Shown here piece after piece: positions 25,901 to 37,900 of a stretch of DNA of 64,000 bases. Position 1 is the first letter of the stretch, and each line of letters begins with the position of its first letter. Under the pieces are notes generated by a model. It was not told where the DNA came from. It worked only from the letters and a program-made list of their open reading frames with translations, and ran no database searches. The translations under genes and the position numbers were made by a program. Location: assembly GCF_030272615.1 (NCBI RefSeq), contig NC_081413.1:559959945-560023944 (forward strand), written 5' to 3'. Source of the DNA: Cryptomeria japonica (taxonomy: Eukaryota > Streptophyta > Pinopsida > Cupressales > Cupressaceae).

Positions 25901-28900
25901 CATCTGAAACAAGTCTCCCTACTTATGAAAGATTTATTTGCTCTTCACAATCAAGAGTGGGACAAATCTGCTCAGCAGGAAGCTCTAATATGGGGGGACT
26001 TCCTGGCTACGAAATGCAAGCAAAAAGGTAAAGACAAGGTTCGAGAGAGTCTCAGCAGAGGATCCAATTCTTCACTCTACAAAGTCAGAGGATTTAGCCC
26101 AATGCCTGGAATTTTTACTAGGAAACCCATGAGATTAGCATCTCTTGAAGCATTGAGGGGGGAATCCAAGGCTCGCAAGCGGCTACTATTGGAGTAGCAG
26201 GATCAGGTAAGACAAAAAGAGGTAAAAAACTGTAATTAAAGTCTAAAGGCAGAGCCAAGGGTGATGTTGAAGGGATCCAACAAACCTTAGATGGTTTTAG
26301 AAAAATGGAGTGGGGAGAACCCTCCACATCAGCAATGAATGGTCTTACCTAGAATGTCAGGGCTATTAATGCCCCTAACAAGCAAATGCTGGACAAGAAC
26401 CAGCTGCTAAAACTAAAGTTTTGATTTGTATTCCTCCAAGATACAAAGCTCTTGAACGAAATTTGAAAGATTCCTGAGATCTTTAGGTTCCTGCTGGCAA
26501 GGTTATGCAGTGGAGGAAAAAGGTGCTTTAGGAGGCTTATGCATGTCGTGGAACCCTACTTCTCTAGCAAGCCCTTAGAATTGGATAAATTGTCCTTTTA
26601 ATCCCTAAAATAAGTCTTTCAGGAGTAATGTTCAACATATATGGTCTTGACAACATGATGCATAAGAAGCAGCTTTGGGAGGCTTTATTGTATCAACATG
26701 GAGCTTATAAAGAAAATAATGTTCCTTTAAGCGGAAATTTTAATGCAATAAGAGCTTCTCCTAATTAGAAAGGAGGTTCTCTGCATTCAATCAGTCTGAG
26801 CTGGATTTCCAGCCTTTTCTACTGCATAGATGCCTATATGGCCTCCTCCCCAAGGAAGGCTCTTATACTTCGTCAAACAGACAAATTGGTTTTAGGTGCA
26901 AAGCTAAGCCTCTACATTGTTTCATGGTTACTGTTATCACAAAAGCTTGCACCCTTGCTAAAGCTATCAACTCAGCAACCTTGTGAAACATGGAAACAAC
27001 CCTGAAGTGTGGGACCTTGCACGAGGGGGTTGGATCTCCGGAGGAGGCCGGCTTCCTTCTCATTCCAGGTGCAGGTGTTGAACCAACTCAACACTTCGAA
27101 ACTAACTCAGCCTATCCTAACAATTTGCAGAGGTAAAGGGAAAAGAGAAATGCTTGAAATAAAGGGAGGTGATGCACCAAGAAGAGATTGTTTCTCTCCC
27201 CACCGAAATGACACAAGAAAATCAGCTGAAAACACCCAGGAGATGCACAATTTCAGTTGTACGAGTGACCCCAATGCATGTATGAAGGTTAGAATTCACT
27301 GAATGCCAAGAGGGGAGAAGGATTCCCACAAGTCACACTCAGAAAAACAGTTAACACAGCATATATGGAGAGAAAAAGCCACAAGACATACACCTATGAT
27401 GGAGGTAAGAAAGCATACACAACATACATAAGTTGAAAGTAGGCAAGAATGGTGATTTCAATTAATCATAAGGCCAATGGCCAAACTTACAGTTGCATAA
27501 ATACAAGAGAAGTGGGAGAGCATGGAATAGCTCAAGCCAGCAGGGAGAGAACCCTTTACAATGAGGCTTTAACAGCCTTTATATAGAAAAAATGGTTACA
27601 AGGGTGATCATGACCCCTGCATGTTAGTCTGGGAGTGCAGGGAAGTGCATGCACTTGACTTGTACATGCAAGCAACCTAGCCATACCCACAAAAGGCAAT
27701 TCTGAGAAGGGTGGATTGAATGACCTTCCAAAGTTAGAGTATGCAGTCATGACACAAGTCACCAAGCATGGCCCCATACCTCCCTTGATGGAAATCCTGC
27801 CAAAAACATTAAATGCACCCCTGTGGCTCCACAAAAGAAGGTGCATAAGTCACCAAAGCTATCGGAGCATTTAAAGCTTTGAGTGTAGATCACACCATCC
27901 AGAAGTAGTTTGGAAAACCTTGAAGACCTGGGTCACCATAGTTGGGGAATTTCGGGGACCGGAGTCACCATAGTTGGGGAACTTCGGGGACCGGAGTTCC
28001 TGGGTAGAAGGACAAGGAACTTGGGGAACCTGGGGGTTCCGGAGTTCCGGGGTAACTTCGGAGACCAGAGTCACCGTAGTTGGGAAGACTTAGGAACTTG
28101 GGAATCTGGGGGTTCCGGAGTTCCAGGCTAGAAGGACAAGGAACTTGGGAACTTGGGGGTTCCGGAGTTCTAGGGTTGAAGAACAAGGAACTTGGGAACC
28201 TGGGGGTTCTGGAGTTTCGGGGTAACTTCGGAGACTTGGGTCACCGAAGTTGGGAAGACTTAGGAACTTGGGAACCTGGGGGTTCCGGAGTTCCAAGGTA
28301 ACTTTGGCGACCTGGGTTACCGAAGTTGGGAAGACTTAGGAACTTCCTTCTGACAAGACAACACTTCACACTTCATAATTCCATTGCTTTTCTCCTTGAT
28401 CAACTGGGTAGCGCTGGTCCATGGAACATATCTCTAATCGGTTCTCACTGATAGACCAAGGGTGTCATAAAATGACAATAGTTACCTCTCAATGGCTGTT
28501 GCAGAAATGTATTTGGGATATGGTTATCCTCCCATCAAGTCTGGACCACTTTCCATTAAAATTAGCGGCCCTTTTAGATTTGAGCTAATGTTGTTATACC
28601 CTAGTATCAACGGTCTTTTCAAAGTTTGGTGGAAATTTCAAAGAAGAATGTTGTACGATGGTTGTATCAAAGTTGTGATGGTCTCCTACTATATCTACTC
28701 TAGAGATGGGTTCTCTACTCCCGCCATCACTATAGAGGTAGCAGAGGTCTATCTATCAAAGAGGGTAGCTGTCATGGGGGTAGGGGCTGTGCAATCTCTT
28801 AAACATTGCAAGATAAAGGCCTTAAATTTTCTGGCTCTTTAATGTATTGTTTTGCATTCAAGCTTAAAGTGGTAAAACAACATTTTCGGATATGGAATAA

Positions 28901-31900
28901 AGAAGAGTTTGACAATATATTTGAGGAAAATATAACTATTGACTTCTCTTTAGAGAAGTTAGCGAAAGAGATCCAAAGTATTAATGTCTAGCTAAGGAAG
29001 AAATCTTTAGAAGGCAAAAAGCACAACATAAATGGGTTAGGGAGGGAGATTGGAACACCTTTTTATTTCCATGACATAAATACAGCTAAGCACCGAGCTA
29101 ATCATATAAGATTATAAAGGGTAGTAAAGGGAAAAACTGGAAAATGGAAAAGATATTGCCAAAGCATATGTAAACAACTTTCACCTTCTAATGGATAATA
29201 GCATTCATAATCTTGACGCCAAAAAATGTCTGCTGGAAAACATACTCAAATTAATTAGTGAGAAAGAAAATGAAATGTCATTGGCTCTAGTCTTGCCTAA
29301 AGAAGTTAGAGCAGTAGCTTTTAGGCTGAAGAATGATTGTGCTTGAGCCCAAAATGGCTTGAATGCAAGTTGTTTTCAGTTCTTTTAGGACACTTTAGAA
29401 AAAAACATTGTAGATATTGTTAATGGTTCTTTAAAATTTGGGAAAGTACTAAAAGATTTTAAATGCACGATCTTGGCGCTGGTCCCAATAAAGGTTAATT
29501 CAAAAGATTCCTCAAATTATTGCTCTATTGCACTTGGTAACATAGCAAATAAAATCCTTTTCAAAGTGATAGCAGAAAGAGTTAAACATCTCCTCCCCAA
29601 ATTGTTAGGACAAAAGCATGGGGGCTTTATTGAAGGGAGGCAAATTTTGGATGGAATTTTGATAGCTCGTGAAGTAATGCATTCTTTAAACAAAAGCAAT
29701 GGAAAAAGTATGGTGATCAAGATGGATGTGGAGAAAGCATTTGATTGTTGTTTACTCCCTACGGTGAATATGTTTTAACTTCATGGAATAAACAGAGAAA
29801 CTATAGTGTGTGTAAAACACAAATAACAGTCACAGCAACATAGGAAGAATGATATAACTTTATTGCATCATGTAATGGATAGTACAAATGTTACCAAAAT
29901 ATATCTTCAATCATAATCCCCCTATTCCCGATACAATGCCAGAATATATACCACTTGGTCGGTTGGCGGAGAAGCCAACTACTCGTAACTACCAACTACC
30001 TACAGGAACTAATTACCCATTACATTGCCATTTCCAAACATAACAAACTTTATTTAGCTATGGCATACTTGCCGTCTACATCAGGCCCCCCAAAAAGGAG
30101 TCATCTTTGAGGCGACTAAAACAAAATGGGGCTAACACTATGATACTACTATTGAGGGCTAGAAAGGTGAGAGGACGTCCCTGGAGTAGCTGAGGATGTT
30201 GGACGCTGCTGCAGGCACTGGAGCTGGAGTTGCTCCGTACGGAGCCGCAACTCTCTCTTAGCCACCAACTGACGCTCCCAAGCAGTCTTCACCATCACTA
30301 CTGCCTCCTACATATCCTTCTCCTTCTGTTCAAGCTCGACTGTGAGAGCAACCATGCATTCCTTCATCTCCCCCATCTTGGTACTTTGCATAGCCGCAAG
30401 AGTCTTCTGGCGTTCTACTTCCTCCTCTAGAGTGGTGCATAACTTTTGGTCACCCATTGCGAGTTCCATTCATCAGTCTAGTGTTCTGGATGAGTGCCAC
30501 CTTTGCCTTGGTAGCTTCTTGCTTTGCCTAGGCCCTACACATCTGGAAAAAAAAACTCTTTGTAAGAACTCTCCATGCCTTGGAACGTAGGCCCAAGTAT
30601 CCTTTGTCCCTCTATGGTGTGCATCTGGCGCCAATGCTCCACCATCTGCAGAGTCTTGGTAGCTAGAAAACCATGCTGTGTGAAATGGTGTTCAAACTCC
30701 TCCTAGCACCCAATCTGCATGAAATGGAGTAGCTTCTCTTCCTTCGGCATTGTACCTACATCCACCCGTCGGGCCAAGTCCGCAATCCCCCTAGCAACAT
30801 CCGTGAAGCCTTCTAACTCCGCCAAGAATTTATGGATGGACCTCAATGCATCTTGTGGGTTTGGTCAGGACACCCGAATGCTATTACTCCGCAATCCTGT
30901 CTCTCCCAACTAAGTGCTCTCATCCTCAATTTCGATGACTGTGTCTATGCTCTCTCTCTCTCTCTCCATGACATTTCGGCATGTACTTCCCACACACCTC
31001 CACCTCCTTCCTCCATCAAGTTCTCACCTACAGGGTCCTCCATTGTATGTGGGGAGGGAGGTACAATCACCACATCCTTGCTCGCAATCTCAATCTGAGT
31101 TGCTGGTATAGTTAGGCTTTGTTGAACACTCATAGTGGGTGTGATCTCAACCGACACGTTGCTCACTGATATGGCCCTCTTCATGTGTTTATCACCCCAT
31201 GCTATGGTGACTAAAGTCGCCTCTCCCGTAGACCCTCACAATCCGCCCAGTGTTATCAAATTTGCGGTAAGGGATAACTACGCCGACACAAACATCACCC
31301 GACTCCCACAGCCCCTCGGTGTTGTGGGGGTTTTTTCTGGTACGGTAGGCCGTGACAACTCTCTCCCTTCAACGACATCCTCTTCCCTCTCACCGGAATA
31401 CTCCTTTGTGGCTGCCCCTGGACACTCCATTGCCTCACCCTCCAACTATAATTCCCTTCATTCTCCATGCAAGGTCATATGAAAGGAATTATCTTCACTC
31501 TCACTCTTGGCTGACTCCACCTCTACAATGTTTTCCTCTTCACCCACACTACTCTCCATCCACACTCGGCTCCATATCCTGAGCATCTAGCCGTCCCCTC
31601 TTCTGCTGTGACTGTTCCTCTGAGAGTGTCCAAATTCATCCAATAGAACATAGGTGGCTTATTCAGTTCCACCCGACTGAGAGGCTAGAATTAGCCCCAA
31701 CAATTTGATGGTACTTGCATTTGCAACGCTTCCAGAAAGAGGCCTATGGCATGGTGCCCCATGTAAAAAGTCTTATGTTGCAAAGTGAGGAACTTCTCGA
31801 TCCTTGCAGATAACACCGTCGCCCAAATCATACACAACACCCGTCATAATCCCATTCATCAACCGAATCATCCACACGGCTATGTTAGATCAGTTGACTC

Positions 31901-34900
31901 CCATTAGACAGCTTTTGATGAGGTCCATGATGCAATGCCATTTAGCCATTGCGATATAACTCTTCTTCACCCCTTGGCTGTTGGAACTATTCCACAACCC
32001 CTTCCACTGAGCATTGGTGAGATCATTTCTACACACTAACTGCAACAAAAAACACTTGTCCTCCATTTTTGTAGCTGGCTTGACCACCTTAAACCCTTTG
32101 GAAGGGATGCCGAATACTCTGGTGAACTCACTCAACCTGTAATATATAGATACCTGGTGTCGCCAAAATTCAACAATAAACCGTTTAGAGTGTTCGTCAT
32201 ACCTTGCGATTAGGGTTCGCAGTACAGGCTCGAATTCCCATAAGTTGAATATCAGCATCTGAATTGCTTTGTCCACCTCCACTCTGCACATGGATTCTTT
32301 CAACAGGTGGTCATCCGGAACCTCTCGCCACCAGGTACGACATTCTATTCCAGTCACATTTTTGCATGTCATAGTATGTGCAATCATCGGTTCATCTTTC
32401 TGCACATGCGAACGGTTTTTCTTTTTGCTGCTACTGGCCATATTTGCAATGCTTGAAGTGGTCATTATGTGAATAACTGCCCTTTTATTTGCTCTTGGCA
32501 GACCGTTACTATAACGGTTTTTATTTCCCTGTCTAGGATCTCCAATGCTTGTACGCACCATTCCAAATTTTTCTCCTCCGTAAGGCCTCCACATGATGAT
32601 ACAAATGCTTTCTTGCTAGTCTACTCATACGGCTTCTTCCTCAATCTATATAGCCTTCTTTACTCGTATGGCCTCCTCTTGCTTGTACGATTGCACAACT
32701 TCCTGTGCGTAGCACCTCCTTTGGCTTGTGTGTCCAAACCGTATGACATACGAATATCAATGCTCTGTAATTTGACACCCTCAACCGTACGGATCCCCTG
32801 CACTCAACTTCTTTGTTTGTATGACGTAGTTGTGGCTCTTAGCTTTGTGCGGTAACCTCCTCACGTCACGCAACCTAGGCTCTCAGGAGCCAACTTGTTC
32901 TTTGTTGTGAATTGTATGGCATGTTGATGTGTAGCTAGGTCGGATCCCTTCTAGGGCTGACCTAGCACATACAAATGCTAATTGGCCTATCGGCCTTAGC
33001 ATTTTATCATCATTCCGTGTTGCATTGATCAGATTTGAGGCTGGCCCTATTTGGGCGGATTATGTAACTTGTGGTTAAGTCCTGACCCAAAATGTATCTT
33101 GTGTAAGATGGCGGTTATTTGTAATGATAGGTCAAGACCTATTCAAGAAACTTGTAAAGAACTTGAATTTACTATTACTTGGCGCCAAAATTGTATAAAG
33201 CCGACCAAGATTATTGATTGTATGATTTCCTATAAATGTAAGGTGACTTGTAATCTCAAGTCAATCAAATCATAAGAAAAATACATCTATCTCTGCTATG
33301 TAATAACTATCTAATGGCAATTTGCATCAAACATCAGCGAACTTGTTTCTTGGTGAAGCGAATCTGTTCCAAGCTAAGCGAATATCATTCTAGGTCTGCT
33401 GAAGATTGTCTAAGGCTGCCGAACCTGCTTCACACTGTCAAATCCCTGTGGTTGTGGTGTGATCACTCTCAAAGAGAAAGAGAACTTCAATCTGGGATCA
33501 CCAAACTATATTCTAAGCGTCACTGTCAAGTTTGGATTTTTTATCAACATCATATATCAGATAAGTTGCATTGTATGCCCTAGAAGAGTAATGTTGTAAT
33601 TTGCCATTGTGCCTAATCTAATTGGATCTAAGACTTTCTTGTTGGGTTTTTCACCTCCAAGAGGGAGGTTTTCCCAGGGTATCACTGTGTTATATGTTGC
33701 ATTTATGTTTTTTGTTATCTACTTTCAATCTGATTGGTAAACTCAACACGACATACGGTATGAACTTAGTCAATCCTTCGACAACTTTGCTCTCGACAAC
33801 ATTACTCTTGGCAACTGTGCTCTCGACAACGTTCAACTTCCGTACGATCGACTTGCTTATGTTGGCATCTAACCTTGCTTTCTGTACGATGTCTGAATTT
33901 TGTAATTTGCTGGCCTTCACAACCTTCCAATTGCCTTCACTCCCTCCATACAAGCTTGGTATGGTATGTACGACTTCCTTGCTGTGATATTCCCTCACCT
34001 GGATCTCTTCGCCACAACCACCATATGGTTTTTATGGATGAATTGTTGTATTCTTGCATTGAAAATTTTCAACTGGTCTTTGTACAGGTCCATATGATGC
34101 CCTTCCATTGTGCCATACGCCTTTTGGAACTCGTGCCTCACTTCGCCTTCCTCCACTACGTAATTGGCTTCCAATGGCAGGATGGGAGAATTTATAACAC
34201 TTTCTTATTTCCAAGGTTAGGGTTGCAACCAAATGTTTTATCAATTTTTTATAAAACATCTTTTTTGCTTCACATAGTTTTTCTTTTATTGACTTTATTA
34301 TTTTTCCCCTTCCTTTTAATTTTTTAATAACTTCTAACTCTTCCCTTTTCATAATTATAAATTGCCTCACTTTTTCCAGCTTTAATATTATCTTTTGAAA
34401 GTATTTTTTCCATATTTTACCTTGGCAAGAGTATTTGAATTTAGTTTTTTGTACCTTTAGCAATTTATGCAATTTTTTCCGTACTTTGAATTTCTTGGGC
34501 CTGCTTTTGTGCATTTACATTTTTGGCTTTGCTAGATCAATTGGTCTTTTTAATTTCATCACTCTTTTCTTCTTGATCCATCTTCCTAGTTGCTTTCCAG
34601 TTCTCATACTGTCAGCCTTTGCCTTCTATTTTTTCCGTGATTCCTCTTCGTCGTTGATTGCAACCTTCCATTTCACTCCCCAGAAGTCTCTCTCTCGCAT
34701 CTTTATTTTTGAGTTGTGCTGACACCAGTAGGTGAATGGTGGCAATAATGGCATCTTGAAACATTCCTGTTTGCAGCATGTGCCCACACAGTCCAAGTCG
34801 AAAATTTTATCCAGCAAGGGCGCTAGTCCCACCCCCTTGTACCATTCATCAATGTATCGTCCGCCATACTACTAGTACGAGGTCACTGTTTCACCTTCAA

Positions 34901-37900
34901 TCTGCGGTGGGCCCATAGGATTGGGAATTATTTGCTAAAGTGAGTTGGAGGCTGGCTCCCTCTCTCCTAGATGCATTTTTGCCATGTAATAATCTTCCCC
35001 TTTAATCACCATTTTTAGGCACGGCCCCAGGGTTGCATAGTACTCTTCCAGGGCAACTTCCTCCTCTAGGTCAAGCGACTCTTCTTCTTTTGCAGCTAGT
35101 TCTTCCTTCTGTCATGCCTCAGCCTCCTCATCGATGTCATAGGCTATGTATTCTTCTCAGATCCCCTCATACAAAGCCCTTCTCCTCCAATGTCCTCCAT
35201 ACCATTCCCACAAAGCTAGAGTACCAAAAAATGCATTGGTGAGATGTTTATGTCTTCGAGGTATTGCGATGCCTTCAACATGTTTGGGCACCAGTCTTTC
35301 CTCCAAAAATGTGACTGAATCAGCCTAGTTCTCATCGGGTCTGTATGGTTCTATCACAATCACAGGATCTTCTTCGATTTCATTACTTTGGCCAATTGTC
35401 CAATCTCCTTTGGTAGCGTAACCCAACATGTTGATCGAAAGCAAAGGCTTATCTCGTTCTCTATAGACTTTCAATTTGGAACCATTCACCAAGTCTTGGA
35501 TGGGATTGTCATCCAATGTGAAGAGTTTCACTTCACCGTTTTTGCCCACCTCCTTGATTTAATATGGTCCAAGCCAACGAACTTTGAACATCCCCGATCG
35601 GAGTTCGTTATGATTGTTATATATTAGAACTAATTGGCTTGGATGGAAGTTCACCTGCTAGAGGTGTCTGTCGTGCCAAAATTTCTGTCTCCTTTGGGCA
35701 ACCACCGTCACCCATTGCACCATCATACGTCATCCAATGTGAAGAGTTTCACTTCACCGTTTTTGCCCACCTCCTTGATTTAATATGGTCCAAGCCAACG
35801 AACTCTGAACATCCCCAATCGTACTTTGTTACAATTGTTATATATTAGAACTAACTGGCTTGGATGGAAGTTCACCCACTGGAGGTGTCTGTCATGCCAA
35901 AAATTTTGTCTCCTTTGGGCAACCACCGTCACCCATTGCACCATCATACGTCGTTTGTTGAGCCGTGTAAGATTCAGGAGGCGTTCATTCAAACTCTTGA
36001 CATCCCCAAGCCGTTTCTTCGCCGCAATCCGTAGGCTTAGTATGGTGTACTCAGTTGGTACTATAGCTTCTTGGTCGTACATGAGTTGGAAGGGAGTGTG
36101 ACCCATCGTCACCTTGTATGTCGTACAGTATGCCCACAATACCGCCGGAAGTCACTCCTCCCAATTCTCTTGCTCCACTCCACATGATTGATACCATCAC
36201 TTTGTTGGTTGACTCTATCTGGCCGTTCGCTCGGGGATAATATGAACTTGACAGATTGTGAAAATTTTTGAATTCAATTGTCATTATCCTAATGACTTGA
36301 TTGACAAAATGTACCACACGATCACAGGTGATTTGGATGTGAATACCGAACCTTGTTACAATCTACTCATAGAGAAACCTTGTCGCACTAACAACACTAT
36401 TATTTGGGAGTGCTCTCAACTCCGCCCACTTCGTAAGGTACTCGATAGCTATGATGATATGCCGACATTTGTGCATACTGCTTACCTTCAATGGGCCCAC
36501 AAAGTTAAGACCCCACCTCTCGAATAACTCCTGTAGCTGAGAGGAAAAAAAAAGGGCATAAAATCCCTTTTTAGTGGCTTGCCTACCCGCTGGCATGTAT
36601 CGCACCCTACGACTCACTCAAGGGAGTCCATGTGAAGTGTCGGCCACCATAGCCCTGTCAATAGAACTTTCTATGCAGTGGTGTCGAGTCCCATGTGGCC
36701 TCCAACAAGTCCATGTGCCTCCTTCAATACACTGGGAATCTCCTCCTGCATCATGCACCTCTGGAGTATTTGATCATGTCCCATTTTGTACAACAGGCCA
36801 TTAATTAACTGGAACATCTTGCTTTTTAGTGCCAACTTCAGTCGTTCCCCTGGCATCATATCCCTTGGAAATGTTGAGGTAGACAGGTCTTCGCCAATAT
36901 TTTCATACCAGGGGGGCAGTGCTGCTATCTAGAACAGGTGTGCATCAAAAAAATCTTCATTTACCGCCTCCAGAGGCTCTCCAAACTTGATTCGGGACAG
37001 TTAGTCCGCAATCATGTGGCTTTTCCATGGCCGTAGTATGATGGTGAAAGTAAATTCTTGGAGTAGCAATAGCCACTTGCTCATGCACCCTTGAATGATT
37101 GGCTTATTCGCCAGGTACATGAGAGCCTAATGGTCTACATAGAATGTGAATAGTGTCGCCAAAAGGTAATGACGAAATTTTTGTATAGAGTATACCATTC
37201 CAAGTGCCTCTCTTTCCGTCGTGCTATAATTTCGTTCTGCCTTGGAGAGCAAGCGACTGGCAAAGAAGATGGGATGGTCTAGCCCTTGTACGCCTACTTG
37301 TACCAAAGTAGCATCGATGGCATAGTTGGAGGCATCCACGTGTATGATAGCACCTTCAGATGGGTTTCTTGCTCACTGTAGATGGACCAGTCATCAAGAA
37401 AAGCCTTAAAATTTACCATCAACATCTTGTCAAATATGTGTAATATTATCTGTTGGAAGGTGGCTGAAGCATTGTATAGACCAAAGGGCATCCAGTTGTA
37501 GGTGTACACTCTATCTTCCACTACAAAGGTGGTTTTCAACTTGTCCTCATCGGCAATGCTGATCTGATTATAACCAGAGAACCTGTCCATGAATGAGTAT
37601 TTTGTAGCCTGTCGCCTCCTCTAGGATATTGTCCGTGAATGGAATTGGGAAGGGATCCTTGATGGTCATTGCATTTAGGCACCGAAAGTCTATACAGATT
37701 CTGATTAGGTTCACCTCCTTTTTCAGAGAGATGACGATGGCTGATACCCATTCACTTGTTTCTGCTTTAAAAATAATGTCGGCTTCCAGCATCTTTTCAA
37801 TCTCCTCATTTACTTTGGCTTCATAGTTTTTGTTCATTTTGTATGGCCTCTTATGTACAAGCTGGGCACCAAGTGTTGATTTTAAGGTAGTGCTCGTTAA

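Larger units (their letters stand above)
26345..28990 (+). pseudogene. LINE endonuclease remnant, interrupted at 26932-28480
   Basis: [28 protein letters not shown] and [13 protein letters not shown] lie before the insertion. Reading across it, CFMVT joins [20 protein letters not shown] in one frame, followed by SGPFRFE. These are EEP-type endonuclease and linker segments of plant L1 elements. Confidence 0.7.
32600..34150. repeat. Spaced CGTACG/CATACGG-type motifs between Gypsy integrase and extra ORF
   Basis: Short motifs such as CATACGG, CGTATGG, TGTACGA, CCGTACGG and GTATGAC recur every few tens of bases at about 32625-32830 and 33755-34130, on both sides of the LTR insertion at 32922-33748. 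The interval has no recognised coding domain. Confidence 0.5.

Noticed and set aside
27871-28301. Five overlapping open frames with Pro/Gly-rich repeats
   Set aside because: They are by-products of the stop-free minisatellite units, not genes.
28492-28842. 116-codon plus-strand frame as an independent gene
   Set aside because: It contains SGPFRFE and follows the LINE endonuclease in order; it is part of the dead LINE.
33875-34514. Opposite-strand open frames of 150-160 codons in the Gypsy 3' region
   Set aside because: Neither shows known motifs; the Lys-rich and Phe-rich compositions reflect base bias.
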